NCBI GenBank assembly: GCA_002726515.1
Contig: PBTE01000115.1
Coordinates: forward strand, 1-50,836
Source: Planctomycetaceae bacterium
GTDB lineage: Bacteria; Planctomycetota; Planctomycetia; Pirellulales; Pirellulaceae
Length of the DNA stretch: 50,836 nucleotides
Direction: 5' to 3'
Made by a program: the position numbers and the translations under genes. Positions 34,580 through 44,698 of this stretch are shown here, in pieces. Positions within the stretch are counted from its first letter, which is position 1; each line of letters opens with the position of its first letter. The notes beneath the pieces are model-generated. The model searched no databases. It had not been told where the DNA came from and saw only the letters and a list, made by a program, of their open reading frames with translations.

Positions 34580-34817
34580 CAGGTTCTCCTCAGGTTCCCA
34601 ACAATAGGTGTGGACGAATACAACTCCCGTCACCTGCTGCACTATTGTCGGTCACCCCCGCAGCAAGTCAATTGTGAATCAAGCGGCGGGACCCTCAGAC
34701 CGTGCTGTTTTCGGGCGAAGGGGAGCAATCAACAAGCCAGACTACAGAAATACCCACTGGCCGCCCAGCTGCTTGCAGCCACCCTCAGGGTTGTCCCGAG
34801 TCGCTTCGGCCCACCCT

Positions 34818-35066
34818 TTACGGGACTATTTCTTCATCGTCCCGTCCGGAGCCCGAAAGTGTTTCCAGCCCGAGCGCGCCGACCAGGAGCAGAATGTCGA
34901 CGACAAGCAGCAGCAAACAGGCCAGCGCAATTCGCCAAAGTAGAATCGAGCCAGTAGCATCCCCCGCGGCCCGGGTAAGCGCATTGGCACCCATCAACAC
35001 CCCGAAGGAAACCACCAGGACGGGAAATCCATAAACCAGAAACGATAGAAATCGGCGTGATATCAC
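34818..35066 (-). CDS. Small protein with two membrane helices
   Basis: 82 aa, GTG start at 35066 with a weak ribosome site. Two hydrophobic helices (FLVYGFPVLVVSFGVLMGAN and LLWRIALACLLLLVVDILLL) are joined by a short TRAAGDATGSI loop; the tail is acidic (SGSGRDDEEIVP). The pattern is coherent and fits a small integral membrane protein, but I do not recognise a family. It stands alone between the hydrolase gene and the VWA gene. Confidence 0.6.
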   Translation of the reverse strand: MISRRFLSFLVYGFPVLVVSFGVLMGANALTRAAGDATGSILLWRIALACLLLLVVDILLLVGALGLETLSGSGRDDEEIVP

Positions 35067-35183
35067 AATTGCACTCGCTATAATTCCCCCAAGACCCCTA
35101 TTTTCTACATGCGGTTGGGTCTGTCAATGGTGGTGGAGCATCATTTCTGTTGATGGGAGCGCGCAGATCAGCAGGCCGAACGG

Positions 35184-35203
35184 AAAAGCCGTTTTCGGCT
35201 TTT
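35184..35203 (-). terminator. Intrinsic terminator after the VWA gene
   Basis: AAAAGCCG (35184-35191) and CGGCTTTT (35196-35203) pair perfectly around a four-base loop. It starts three bases after the VWA stop codon on the minus strand. The hairpin is symmetrical and could act in both directions. Confidence 0.75.
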
Positions 35204-35205
35204 AG

Positions 35206-36906
35206 CTAGGCCACGATTTCCCGTTTGCGACTCACGTAGTCCCATACGACGTACCGGTCGAGGTCGCGGCCGGCTGTGAAGAAGACACGCCCCTGAGTCG
35301 TTTCTGCGACGCGATAGGCAAAGCGAATGTCTTCTTCGGATTGAGACCAACTGGGAACAAGAAACAGGTTGATCGTGATTTCTTCACGTTGACAAAGCAG
35401 CGCCTCACGCATGGTTGCCTGTTCAGTCAGTGGGTCGGGCGGATAGAGCAAATACAATTCGTTTCCGTCGAAATGGGCGGTAGGCAAGCCATCGGTGATT
35501 AGAATGATCTGGCGGTTGGTTGTGTCCTGCACACTCAACATTTGTCGAGCAATTTGAAGTCCGTGCTGAATATTGGTGAAATGTGGTGGTATCTGCATTT
35601 CGCTGATGTCGGTTCGGCTCATGTCGGCTTTCAAACGCACGATGGGGTCATGAATGGTCACCGGTTTTGGCATCAGGTTGATAATTTCCCCGGATCGTCG
35701 TTGTTTGGCGAAAGTGTACATTTCCACAAACTGCAAAAAGTCACCCGGGTACTCGGAGCGGATCAATCCATCGAGTGCCAAGGCCATGCGTTTGACATTG
35801 ATGTATTGTCCCTCTTGTCGCATGGAACCGCTCATGTCCATCACGACCACGGTCGCACATTTGGGAGTATTCCGAGTTCGATGTACTTCGATATCGTCGG
35901 GAGTGAGCCGAATCGGCAGGCCCGGACCCTGACGGAGCATAGCGTTGATTAAGGACTGGGGCAGGTCCATGTGGGTCAGAGAATCACCAAACTCGTACTG
36001 CTTCGTCTGTTGCATTTCCACAGCCCCTTCACCGGCAATGGCACCCTGATGTCTACCTGAGCGTGACGGTTGCAAGTGGCTGAAAATCTTTTCCAGCAAA
36101 CGGCCCTGGAACAAACGATAGGCTTTGGGAGTTAAGTGGAATGCGCCACCGTCCCGGGCGAGGCCTTGTCGCTGAGCCAGTTCACGGACATAGTCTTCGA
36201 CCAATTGTCGCATTGCTTCCAGCTGCGTCAGATCACCAGGCTCGGTGAATTCGGCAAGCGATTCCATGTCGATAACGACGATTTGAGCCGTTTCTTGAGC
36301 TTCCTCCAACTGTTTTAGCAGCTCGTCAATCTTTTCGAGTTCTTCTTTTATTGCTAATGCTTCGGGAACAGTGAGGCTGGTGTGACCCGTAAAGTTGTAC
36401 TTGGTTACCAGTTCTTCCACCTGGTATTTTTCGCCCAGGCGTTCGATGAGTTGCACAAGGCTCCGGGCGAACGGAGAACGGTCATTTTCTGTTGCATACC
36501 AGACGCGTTCCAAATCGTAGATTTGCTCGTCAGCGAAAGCTTTTTGAAATTGCTTCAGCAGCCGTTTGGGGGGGTGGACCTGATGGCCTTGCAGCAGATA
36601 GTCATGACGGACGCCCTGCAGTACTGAGTCCGTTTCGTAAGTCGCGAGAATTTTTTGTTTGCGTTCCAGCAGCAAGGCTAGCAGTGCGTCGATACTGGGC
36701 CCAAGACCCTCAATTTGGCTTGGGTCGAGATGCACCGCTCGAGCCAATTCATCTTCCGTCAGCTCGCGCATGCCCCCAAACATCAACATATGTTCCAAAG
36801 CAGGTGAAACCAGATCAGGCGACGGCTGAGAGGGACTGGGAAACTGCCTTGGATCATATTTCTGGTAGGTGTGTATGATCCCACCGAGGGGGTTTTTGCG
36901 GACCAT
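35206..36906 (-). CDS. VWA-domain protein, likely partner of the MoxR-like ATPase
   Basis: 566 aa, cytoplasmic (no signal). Residues ~1-330 are mostly helical, including a charged coiled-coil candidate around 190-220 (KEELEKIDELLKQLEEAQET). The C-terminal von Willebrand A domain starts near 350 with the metal site VVVMDMSGSMRQEGQ (DxSxS), continues through TNIQHGLQIARQML and ends with ILITDGLPTAHF. Such proteins commonly work with MoxR/Mg-chelatase-type ATPases, and one lies 0.6 kb upstream on the same strand. A TATAAT occurs in the gap upstream, but no clear -35. The client protein is unknown. Confidence 0.8.
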   Translation of the reverse strand: MVRKNPLGGIIHTYQKYDPRQFPSPSQPSPDLVSPALEHMLMFGGMRELTEDELARAVHLDPSQIEGLGPSIDALLALLLERKQKILATYETDSVLQGVRHDYLLQGHQVHPPKRLLKQFQKAFADEQIYDLERVWYATENDRSPFARSLVQLIERLGEKYQVEELVTKYNFTGHTSLTVPEALAIKEELEKIDELLKQLEEAQETAQIVVIDMESLAEFTEPGDLTQLEAMRQLVEDYVRELAQRQGLARDGGAFHLTPKAYRLFQGRLLEKIFSHLQPSRSGRHQGAIAGEGAVEMQQTKQYEFGDSLTHMDLPQSLINAMLRQGPGLPIRLTPDDIEVHRTRNTPKCATVVVMDMSGSMRQEGQYINVKRMALALDGLIRSEYPGDFLQFVEMYTFAKQRRSGEIINLMPKPVTIHDPIVRLKADMSRTDISEMQIPPHFTNIQHGLQIARQMLSVQDTTNRQIILITDGLPTAHFDGNELYLLYPPDPLTEQATMREALLCQREEITINLFLVPSWSQSEEDIRFAYRVAETTQGRVFFTAGRDLDRYVVWDYVSRKREIVA

Positions 36907-37046
36907 TTCTCTGAATTACCTGCAACTAGGGAGGGATGATATGTCGATCATTACTACTGCTAATTATAACGGGTTTCCGGTGGATGCGCGATCCAATTGT
37001 CACAGGTTAATTAGTCCCGGTAGGACCAAGTGGAGATCAGAGATCG

Positions 37047-37469
37047 ATGGAAGAAACCGCAGTTGCTGTCACTGCTGCCGTGAGTCCGGATTTTGCGGAT
37101 ACGTTGAAGCACTGGTGTGAGTTGATGCTGGTCTGGATTGGATTTGGCACTGTCACCGGGTTGGCTGCCAAGGCGTTGATGCCGGGGCGTGACCCAGGTG
37201 GATCCATTGCGACGTTGGTGATGGGAATTGGAGGAACACTGATTGGCTGCGGGTTGCTGGCGCTTTTCAAAAAAGACATGGAAGTTACTCCGATCAGTAT
37301 GGGTGGCTTTGCTCTGGGAACCGCCGGAGCCTTTGTTTTGCTTTTCTTCTACCGGTTCCTGGGGGGGTACTGGTTCGTGGAAGGGGATCAGGGACTGGTC
37401 AACGGTCAATCGGGCAGAGTGCGTCGATCGCGGCGTCGATCGCGCTACTACAATACCTACACGGAATAG
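37047..37469 (+). CDS. GlsB/YeaQ/YmgE-like small membrane protein
   Basis: 140 aa; GGAG lies eleven bases before ATG 37047. Three hydrophobic segments with the Gly-rich family signature (GTVTGLAAKALMPGRDPGG, VMGIGGTLIGCGLLALF, FALGTAGAFVLLFFYRF) match the transglycosylase-associated (YeaQ) family, whose members are often stress-induced. A basic tail (RRSRRRSR) closes the protein. It is encoded opposite to and between the AAA+ and VWA genes, which is unusual for such a pair. The function of this family is poorly known. Confidence 0.75.
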   Translation: MEETAVAVTAAVSPDFADTLKHWCELMLVWIGFGTVTGLAAKALMPGRDPGGSIATLVMGIGGTLIGCGLLALFKKDMEVTPISMGGFALGTAGAFVLLFFYRFLGGYWFVEGDQGLVNGQSGRVRRSRRRSRYYNTYTE

Positions 37470-37525
37470 GAGCGACTCGGCAGCGAGCCAACGGAAAAAC
37501 AAAGCGCCATTGACGGCCGACCAGG

Positions 37526-38947
37526 TCACTCAAATTCGTACGTCACTTTGCCATGCTGCTGGAAACGCGAAATGTGGTCCATGGCATACAGGCCGGCCAG
37601 AACAAACTCGACGCATGACGCTCTAACCGCTGGAACCTGGGAGGCATTTACCTCGAATGCCTTGTCCCACACCGGCGGGACCCGTTTCAGCAGTTCGGCA
37701 TAAGCCGAAGATGGTAGCATATCCCCCACCTCGATCTTGATACCTTGTCCAAAGATCTGGGCGATCTCTTCCAGGCCATGTCGTTCAACGTACTCTTCGA
37801 AGACAATGCGGGTTGCTTCGGCAATTACCGATTCGAGAACCTGCCGTTCGGACATTTGGTGGCTGCCCATCAGGTCAAGTTCGAGTTTGCCGAGTGAAGA
37901 TGAGTAGAGATGGCCTAAATCACTGATGCGAGGTACGGCTGGTTTTTCACCCAGCAGAACTGCCCGTTGACGAGCACTGGCGATCAGCGTTCGATAATTG
38001 GCGAGACTGAAGCGGGTGCTCACGCCGGATTGCTGATCAACGTATTTCGATTTTCGAGCGCAAATAGCAATCTGCTCGATGATTTCGCGCATGAAATAGG
38101 GAACAGTGACAGGGTAGTCGCCATCCAAATCGACATCGGCTTCCTGTTCCATGATTTGGATTCCCAAGTCACGCGCTCGTGGATAATGCGTATGAATCGT
38201 CGATCCAATGCGGTCCTTTAATTGAGGAATGACTTTGCCGCTTCGGTTATAAGTGGATGGATTGGCCGAAAACAAAATCAGTACGTCGACATCGAAGCGA
38301 ATGGGGTACCCGCGAATTTGCACGTCCCGTTCTTCAAGAATATTGAAAAGTCCAACCTGCACCAATTCGTCCAGTTCGGGTAACTCGTTCATGGCAAAGA
38401 TGCCACGATGCATGCGGGGAATCAGGCCGAAATGCAAGGCTTCTTCGGTCGACATGCTTACGCCTCCTGCGAGTTTGGCGGGATCGATCTCGCCAATGAT
38501 GTCCGCGAACTTTGTGCCGGGAGCCAGGCGTTCCGCGTAGCGTTCTTCGCGGCTCCACCAGGCGATGGGGACTTGTTCGGCTGGCGTGCTCTGCAGAAAA
38601 CGGCGACAGGTTTCACTGATCGGTCGCAGTGGGTCGTCATGTACGGGGGCTTCCGGGATATCAACATAAGGGATTTCGGGGTCCAGAAAACGAACCAGAT
38701 TTCGCATCAGGCGGCTTTTGGCTTGTCCCTTTTCCCCCAGGATCAGCATGTCGTGCCCCGCGAGCAGGGCCAGGTTGATTTCCGGTATCACCGTGTCCTC
38801 GTAACCGACGATCCCCGGAAACAACTCTTCGTCATGGGCAAGCATTCTCAGGAAATTGTCATGGATTTCTCGCTTGACGGATTTGGATTGCCAGCCATGG
38901 TCACGAAGTTCACGGAGGTTGGTTGGTCGGTTGCCGGAAGTTGACAT
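37526..38947 (-). CDS. MoxR/magnesium-chelatase-like AAA+ ATPase
   Basis: 473 aa. Walker A reads GEKGQAKS (~82-89). The Walker B position reads [15 protein letters not shown], where the usual Asp-Glu is Asn-Glu; sensor 1 is FSANPSTY and the arginine region is [12 protein letters not shown]. The C-terminal part has the helical lid of this clade ([18 protein letters not shown]). MoxR-type proteins are chaperone-like ATPases that activate or insert cofactors into targets with a VWA partner; here the partner is probably the protein at 35206-36906. The Walker B change may be a family variant rather than a loss. It could instead be a distant relative of ChlI, but no chelatase subunits are nearby. 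Confidence 0.85.
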   Translation of the reverse strand: MSTSGNRPTNLRELRDHGWQSKSVKREIHDNFLRMLAHDEELFPGIVGYEDTVIPEINLALLAGHDMLILGEKGQAKSRLMRNLVRFLDPEIPYVDIPEAPVHDDPLRPISETCRRFLQSTPAEQVPIAWWSREERYAERLAPGTKFADIIGEIDPAKLAGGVSMSTEEALHFGLIPRMHRGIFAMNELPELDELVQVGLFNILEERDVQIRGYPIRFDVDVLILFSANPSTYNRSGKVIPQLKDRIGSTIHTHYPRARDLGIQIMEQEADVDLDGDYPVTVPYFMREIIEQIAICARKSKYVDQQSGVSTRFSLANYRTLIASARQRAVLLGEKPAVPRISDLGHLYSSSLGKLELDLMGSHQMSERQVLESVIAEATRIVFEEYVERHGLEEIAQIFGQGIKIEVGDMLPSSAYAELLKRVPPVWDKAFEVNASQVPAVRASCVEFVLAGLYAMDHISRFQQHGKVTYEFE

Positions 38948-39037
38948 GGATCATTATCAGGGAATGAAGTTCGTAGTGCGTTTGGGGTTACCGGTATCAA
39001 TGGGGCGCCTTCTGGCTGGTGTCTGTTTGTGCCCCCC

Positions 39038-40720
39038 CTATTCATCCGTCACACAGCCGTCGGAGGCGGATTTTACGTTCTTGATGTATTTGTAGAGCGT
39101 GCCACGCGTGGCTTTGTAGGGAGGCGGTGTCCACCGGGACCGGCGTTCGGCCAACTCGTCTGCAGAGAGTTTCACATCGATACGATTTTGTTCAGCATCG
39201 ATGGTGACCTCATCCCCGGTTTCGACCAGGGCAATGGCCCCACCTTCCTGGGCTTCGGGGCTGACGTGTCCCACGATGAAGCCGTGCGAACCGCCTGAAA
39301 ACCGTCCATCCGTCATCAGTGCCACTTTGTCACCGAGTCCGGCTCCGACAATGGCGGAACTGGGTGTCAGCATTTCGGGCATACCCGGTCCGCCCTTGGG
39401 GCCCTCGTATCGAATGATGACAACATCGCCCGCGAAGATTTGCTCTTTTTCCAAGGTACTCAGCATCTCCTCTTCGGAGTCGAAAACATTGGCTCGACCG
39501 GAAAAAACCAGCCCTTCTTTGCCCGTAATCTTTGCCACGGCCCCCTCGGGTGCAAGATTGCCACGCAAAATGCGGATGTGTCCGGTGGCTTTGATTGGAT
39601 TGTCAATGGTGCTGACAATTTTCTGACCGGTTTGAAGATCAGGGAGGGGAGCCAGATTTTCGGCGATAGTTTTTCCGGTTACCGTCAGGCAGTCACCGTG
39701 CAGGAAGCCTTCCGCGAGCAAGTACTTCATGACTGCCGGTGTGCCGCCCACGTGGTGCAAATCTTCTTGCAGGTGATGGCCACTTGGTTTCAGATCAGAC
39801 AGGTAGGGAACACGGTCACTGTAGTGTTGGAAATCGTCGATGTTCAAAGGAACGTCGACAGCCCTGGCCATGGCGATCAAATGCAGGACGGCATTCGTGG
39901 AACCTCCAAGTGCCATCACCAGCACAATGGCGTTTTCGAATGCGGCCCGGGTCATGATGTCGCGTGGTTTGATGTCCTGTTCAATCAGGTTCAGAATGGC
40001 CGCTCCGGCTTGCAGGCATTCGGTCTGTTTTTGCGGCGATTCGGCAGGAATCGAAGCACTGTAAGGCAGTGCCATTCCGAGTGCCTCGATGGCAGACGCC
40101 ATCGTATTTGCCGTGTACATTCCCCCACAGGCGCCCGCTCCAGGGCAGGCGTTGCGGAGAATTTGTTTGCGATGGGTCTCGTCGATGGAACCGGAAAGGT
40201 ATTGGCCATAGCATTGAAAAGCAGAGACGACATCAAGCTTGTCACCGTTTAAGGTGCCGGGTCGGATCGTACCGCCATAGACCATCAGAGACGGGCGGTT
40301 GAGCCGGCCCATCGCAATCAGACAGCCGGGCATGTTCTTGTCACAACCGGGAAGTGTAATGCACGCGTCGTACCACTGGGCCCCCATGATGGTTTCGATG
40401 GAATCGGCAATCAGGTCGCGAGATTGCAACGAATAACTCATGCCGTCTGTGCCCATCGAAATTCCGTCACTGACCCCAATCGTGTTGAACCTCATGCCCA
40501 CGAGTCCCTCGGCCACAACGCCCTCCTTGACCTTCGCTCCTAAATCGTGAAGGTGCATATTGCAGGGATTGCCTTCATACCAGACAGTGGCGATCCCTAC
40601 CTGGGGCTTTTGCATGTCTTCCTCGGACATGCCAGTTGCGTAGAGCATGGCTTGCGATGCGCCCTGAATCTTGGGTTGAGTAATTCGTCGGCTGTATTTA
40701 TTGAGTACGTCTGCTGTCAT
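39038..40720 (-). CDS. ilvD: Dihydroxy-acid dehydratase
   Basis: 560 aa from ATG 40720 ([14 protein letters not shown]), the standard start; an upstream in-frame ATG at 40795 adds a non-homologous 25 residues. Iron-sulfur and active-site motifs are intact: [27 protein letters not shown], and [12 protein letters not shown]. It also has the late motif [23 protein letters not shown]. It converts 2,3-dihydroxy-3-methylbutanoate and its isoleucine-pathway counterpart to 2-keto acids in the cytoplasm. No other ilv or leu genes are here. The ribosome site is weak (GAGAG). Confidence 0.97.
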   Translation of the reverse strand: MTADVLNKYSRRITQPKIQGASQAMLYATGMSEEDMQKPQVGIATVWYEGNPCNMHLHDLGAKVKEGVVAEGLVGMRFNTIGVSDGISMGTDGMSYSLQSRDLIADSIETIMGAQWYDACITLPGCDKNMPGCLIAMGRLNRPSLMVYGGTIRPGTLNGDKLDVVSAFQCYGQYLSGSIDETHRKQILRNACPGAGACGGMYTANTMASAIEALGMALPYSASIPAESPQKQTECLQAGAAILNLIEQDIKPRDIMTRAAFENAIVLVMALGGSTNAVLHLIAMARAVDVPLNIDDFQHYSDRVPYLSDLKPSGHHLQEDLHHVGGTPAVMKYLLAEGFLHGDCLTVTGKTIAENLAPLPDLQTGQKIVSTIDNPIKATGHIRILRGNLAPEGAVAKITGKEGLVFSGRANVFDSEEEMLSTLEKEQIFAGDVVIIRYEGPKGGPGMPEMLTPSSAIVGAGLGDKVALMTDGRFSGGSHGFIVGHVSPEAQEGGAIALVETGDEVTIDAEQNRIDVKLSADELAERRSRWTPPPYKATRGTLYKYIKNVKSASDGCVTDE

Positions 40721-40862
40721 GCGTTCTCTCGGAAGAATTGATCCAGTCAAAATAAACCACAGTCCGCATTTTAAGGTGTGTTGCCTGGGGAGCAAGATGA
40801 GGCTCGCGGAATCATTTCCTCTTGCGAAAGGAACGCCGGCCGACTAGAAAACGAAGATCGTT

Positions 40863-41543
40863 GTGTTTCGGGAACGATGGTACCGGTTTTTTGAGAGCGA
40901 GTCATTGTTGGCACAGACACTACCCACACCCAAAATGTTTTACTTTGACTTGGGGAATGTTCTACTGAACTTCTCGCGGGCCACAGCCTTTCGGCAAATG
41001 TCAGAGGTGTCCGGGGTGCCGGTCAACAGAATTCGCGAGATCCTCGAGGACGGTCAGCTCCAGGTGCGTTACGAATCCGGTGAGCTCAATTCGCGTCAGT
41101 GTTGCGAGTTGTTTTGCCAGCAAAGCGGGGTGCAAACAGACTGCGATTCCTTATTGGAGGCCGGTAGTGACATGTTCCGGTTGAATGTCGGCGTGGTGCC
41201 GATCATCCTGCAACTCGCTCTGGCACGCCATCGACTAGGTGTACTTTCCAATACCTGCGAAGCGCATTGGCAGCATTGTCTTCAAAAAAGATTTGGTGTT
41301 CTGCAATCCGTGTTTGAAATCCATATTCTTAGTTATGAAGTCAAAGCCATGAAACCCGATGAGAAAATTTATGCTGCTGCGGCAGAGGCTGCCCGTTTGT
41401 TGCCACAAGAAATTTTCTTCATCGATGATATGGATGAAAATATCGAAGCAGCGCGACGCTTTGGATTCGACGCGGTACAGTATCAGTCTCCCCGGCAGGT
41501 CGAGGAAGATCTGCGGAAGCGGGGTGTGTGCTTTAACTACTGA
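40863..41543 (+). CDS. HAD-superfamily hydrolase (YihX-like sugar phosphatase)
   Basis: 226 aa as an open frame from GTG 40863; the start is uncertain, since ATG 40935 (MFYFDLGNVLLNF) gives the usual ~200 aa, and neither has a clear ribosome site. HAD motif I is YFDLGNV, the DxGN variant of the YihX subgroup rather than DxD; motif II is LSNTC, motif III the Lys in KAMKPDEKIY, and motif IV IDDMDENIEAA. YihX dephosphorylates alpha-D-glucose-1-phosphate; substrate here is not proven. Divergent from ilvD. Confidence 0.8.
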   Translation: MFRERWYRFFESESLLAQTLPTPKMFYFDLGNVLLNFSRATAFRQMSEVSGVPVNRIREILEDGQLQVRYESGELNSRQCCELFCQQSGVQTDCDSLLEAGSDMFRLNVGVVPIILQLALARHRLGVLSNTCEAHWQHCLQKRFGVLQSVFEIHILSYEVKAMKPDEKIYAAAAEAARLLPQEIFFIDDMDENIEAARRFGFDAVQYQSPRQVEEDLRKRGVCFNY

Positions 41544-41684
41544 CGTCCTGCCAGATGGGCATCCGGGAAGGCCGACGATGAATTGGTGGTCGGCTGGCAA
41601 CTGCCGGTAGGGACTTTCTGAAAAAGGAGTTCTCAACGGTCCATTACCGTGGCGATCCAGGTTGGACCGGACGTATTGCGGAAA

Positions 41685-42821
41685 CTAACGCAAACGACTC
41701 GCGTGCCTGAGAAACGTGTTTTCAAATTGCTCGAGGTTCTGGCCAAAAGCAGAACGAAAGTCCATCAGTCGTTCGTTGGCCGAGTCGCTTCCCAGTGGCT
41801 GCTTGTGGGACAGCGTCTGCAGGTATGCGAGAAACTGTTGGGGACGACTGCGGATGAGAAAGTAGGCGAGCGCCCAGGACTCTGGGTACGCTGCCCTGGC
41901 CAGGTTGGCATCTTTGAAGAAACTGTCGTCTTGAATCAGTTCCTGCATGGATCCCGGAATTCGAGTGGTCAGGCGTGCTTGGAATTCACTCAAACGGACC
42001 CGGTTGACGGCTCCGATGTTTCGCCAGCCACGAGAGCTTGTCAGGTCGGGTACTTCGAAGTACATCGCCATGCCCTCGCTCAGCCAGAGGGGGATATCTG
42101 CGAAACGTTGATGCATCCCGCAATTGAAGGCAATTTGGTGTGTCGCTTCGTGAATGATTGTAGCGACCGTCCGTTCCGTTTCGGGGCCGACCAGCAGGCT
42201 GTTTATTTCCCGGGTACTGAGATTTGAGCGGCCCTGCGCGCGTAGCGATTCCAAGCCTGTCAGGTCGTACATGGTGACCCGGTTGGTGTGCAGGCTGTAG
42301 TAACCGATGATTGATTGTGTCGCATCACCCAGTTCGGATGCCGCATACTGCTCATAGGATCGCTGGTCCTTAAACACGATGGCCACAAGAGGGAAGTTGG
42401 GTTCGTGTAATGTGAATCCGCGACGTTTCCAGTAATTGTGGAAGACGCGATAGAGACGTTCGTAAAGACTTCCACACCACTGGGCATAAGGTCGAGATGT
42501 ATTGTGGCAGACGAGATAATGGATCGTCTTGTGAATTTCAAAGTCTGCGGGTAATTCGGAAAGCAGTTGCTCCGACAGGGCACGCGCGTCGTGAGGTTTG
42601 AAAGGAAGTCGACTGGTTTCTCGAGTCAGCAATTCCTGGGGTTGGATTGCCCATAGAAAACCGTCGGCAGTTAACATCAGGACCCCGCCGTCGGAAGCCT
42701 CCACGACAACGTCGCCCGACAGATGGATGTTCCGGTCATCACGACGCAAGACGATATCTTCCGTGGCAAACACGCAAGGTGTCAGAGCCAGCAGTATTAA
42801 AATAATCCAGGTAGGTTTCAT
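41685..42821 (-). CDS. Exported DUF1570-type putative zinc metallopeptidase
   Basis: 378 aa with a Sec signal (WIILILLALTPCVFA). A short beta-rich N-terminal part is followed by a gluzincin-like domain: IIHEATHQIAFN (HExxH) at about residue 220 and a downstream Glu in LSEGMAMYFEVP that fits the third zinc ligand. The arrangement matches the DUF1570 proteins common in planctomycetes. It likely cleaves peptides outside the cytoplasm, but no substrate is known. Confidence 0.8.
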   Translation of the reverse strand: MKPTWIILILLALTPCVFATEDIVLRRDDRNIHLSGDVVVEASDGGVLMLTADGFLWAIQPQELLTRETSRLPFKPHDARALSEQLLSELPADFEIHKTIHYLVCHNTSRPYAQWCGSLYERLYRVFHNYWKRRGFTLHEPNFPLVAIVFKDQRSYEQYAASELGDATQSIIGYYSLHTNRVTMYDLTGLESLRAQGRSNLSTREINSLLVGPETERTVATIIHEATHQIAFNCGMHQRFADIPLWLSEGMAMYFEVPDLTSSRGWRNIGAVNRVRLSEFQARLTTRIPGSMQELIQDDSFFKDANLARAAYPESWALAYFLIRSRPQQFLAYLQTLSHKQPLGSDSANERLMDFRSAFGQNLEQFENTFLRHASRLR

Positions 42822-42851
42822 CCGTTTGGCCAGGGGGTCGATTCAAAAATG

Positions 42852-43046
42852 TTACGTTGGTTTAAACGGTTCAGTCGGACGCCTCTCGCCCGGGCCGCGG
42901 TACGCCCTGAAACACCGCCGGGTTTTCTCGCGTTTCAAGTCCACAACAAAGGGTTGTTCTCGTCGATCAGCGACTTCCTCCCTTTTGTTTTTCCAGGAAA
43001 CAACGATCAAGTCCCCGTCCGTGCCTTTTTCACTACTATAGCTCAT
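42852..43046 (-). CDS. Doubtful small hydrophilic protein
   Basis: A 64-residue charged frame (MSYSSEKGTDGDLIVVSWKN start) begins 46 bases after the stop of the ABC permease gene, same strand, with GAGG three bases before ATG 43046. No domain or signal. It could be a real short gene at the end of the priA-permease unit or a chance frame. Confidence 0.25.
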   Translation of the reverse strand: MSYSSEKGTDGDLIVVSWKNKREEVADRREQPFVVDLKREKTRRCFRAYRGPGERRPTEPFKPT

Positions 43047-43092
43047 GCCTCGGAAGTTCAGAACATCGGGCTCCGCTGGGGGCTTGTGCGGG

Positions 43093-44697
43093 CTATTTCC
43101 AACGCTGGAAGGCCCAGAAAGAACCCAGCATCAGCATCATGAGTGTACTGGTGTGTGCAAGGCAAATCCCTGCAACCTCCGCTTCTACCCCCGCGTGCAG
43201 CAGTCCGAAGATCCGGAAAGAAAGGAGGTCGACCCCCGGTGGGTTTACCAGTACGACTGCTGCCAAATCGGCTAACGAGATGGAGAGGCCGACGACCCAC
43301 GCGCAGGCAAGGGCCGGTAAGCGTTGGGGAACCGCGATGCGTAACACGCGTGTCCAGGACCCTGCGCCCTCGGTAGCCGCCACGTCGAGCGGTTCGGAAG
43401 AAACCGTGCGCAGCGCTTGCCATACAATGAATAAACACCAGGGCAAACATCGCATGAACAGTGCCAACCAGGGAGCCAGGATCGAATGGTCGTAAAGCCA
43501 CGCCAGTACTCCTATTTCCGGCTGGTTCAGCGCCTTTATCAGCAGCTGACCGATGACGGGGCCGGGAAGCGATAACAGGGTGGCAATGACCAAGACCATC
43601 AGCAGTTTTCCCCGTCGACGACTTCGCGCGCTCCATGCCAGGGGGATGGATAACGCGACTGCCGCCGAAGCGGAAAGGGTACCAATTCCCAGTGACCAGC
43701 CGATTTCTCGGCCGTACCTCCAACGATCGACACGAAACAGATTGGCGTTGATTCCAACCGTGTCGAGAAATTTCCAGAACGACCAGTGACGCACCCGCGA
43801 CTCACCGATTTGGTCGACAACAACTCCCGCTTTGTAGGACAAATTGGCAAATGGTACTCCCGCCAACAACAGCAGGCACAGCAAGACGGCTGCCGTTGCC
43901 AGCAATCGCCACCGTCCCAGGCGAAATAGCAGGGGGCCAGAAGCTGAAATCCGCCAGGGGCGCGGAACCAGACGTTCACAAAGCAGGACGGTTGTAAAAA
44001 ATAAAGCCAGGCAGAGCACCAGGCAGGGTAACCATCCCAGTTCCGATTCCAGTGAACTGTCGCCGAGATAGAATCCTGTGTACAAGTCTTCAGTGATGGT
44101 GCGAATCATGAAGAGATCGGTGACGGTCATTTCACTGGCCGTACTAACGATAACCCACAGGAAAGCCGCGTAAATTCCCGAAGCGGCTTGTGGCAAGGTC
44201 ACGTGCAGGAAAACCTGGAAAGGTTGAGTATCCAGTAAGGCACTTTCTTCCAGTTCGGCGTCGACAAAGATCAGGCTGGCGCTCACGATGATCACCACCC
44301 AGGGGATTGCAGCCATCGAATGGACCCAGATGGCGCCTTTCCAGCCTTCCAGGACTGGCGGTGATTGCAGTGTCGAACAAATCAATGTGTACCAACCCTG
44401 GGAGCCAAAGCCCGCCTGCCACCCGGCGCACTGTAAGTAGAGGGGGACGAAAAGCAGGCTGCCCAGCAGGGCGAGCGCCAAGCGGCGTCCCCAGGTGTCG
44501 GTACGCACAAGCAGGATCGCAAGGCCCGTACCCACGGGAAGCGCGATACAACACACGGCGAAAGAGAGCAATAGAGTATTAAGAGTTAGTCCATACAGGC
44601 GGTCATCTGAGTTCAACGCCAGCCAGAACAGCACTCCCGTCAAAAGCCAGGCGATCGAGAGACCGAAGCGGCGTTGTGTATGGAATAAGTTCTGCAT
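43093..44697 (-). CDS. ABC transporter permease, iron(III)-type (FbpB/AfuB-like)
   Basis: 534 aa from ATG 44697 (MQNLFHTQRRFG); an in-frame ATG at 44808 lies inside priA. About twelve membrane helices in two repeats, each with an EAA-type cytoplasmic loop that docks the ATPase: ALLDTQPFQVFLHVTLPQA in the first and AATEGAGSWTRVLRIAVPQ in the second. Such fused permeases import ferric iron or thiamine-type ligands with a binding protein and an ATPase, neither of which is in this window. The start codon is one base after the priA stop, so it is translated with priA. Confidence 0.85.
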   Translation of the reverse strand: MQNLFHTQRRFGLSIAWLLTGVLFWLALNSDDRLYGLTLNTLLLSFAVCCIALPVGTGLAILLVRTDTWGRRLALALLGSLLFVPLYLQCAGWQAGFGSQGWYTLICSTLQSPPVLEGWKGAIWVHSMAAIPWVVIIVSASLIFVDAELEESALLDTQPFQVFLHVTLPQAASGIYAAFLWVIVSTASEMTVTDLFMIRTITEDLYTGFYLGDSSLESELGWLPCLVLCLALFFTTVLLCERLVPRPWRISASGPLLFRLGRWRLLATAAVLLCLLLLAGVPFANLSYKAGVVVDQIGESRVRHWSFWKFLDTVGINANLFRVDRWRYGREIGWSLGIGTLSASAAVALSIPLAWSARSRRRGKLLMVLVIATLLSLPGPVIGQLLIKALNQPEIGVLAWLYDHSILAPWLALFMRCLPWCLFIVWQALRTVSSEPLDVAATEGAGSWTRVLRIAVPQRLPALACAWVVGLSISLADLAAVVLVNPPGVDLLSFRIFGLLHAGVEAEVAGICLAHTSTLMMLMLGSFWAFQRWK

Positions 44698-44698
44698 C

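Noticed and set aside
39440..40252. 270-codon plus-strand frame antisense to ilvD
   Set aside because: Mirror of the strongly conserved ilvD coding sequence; no independent motif.
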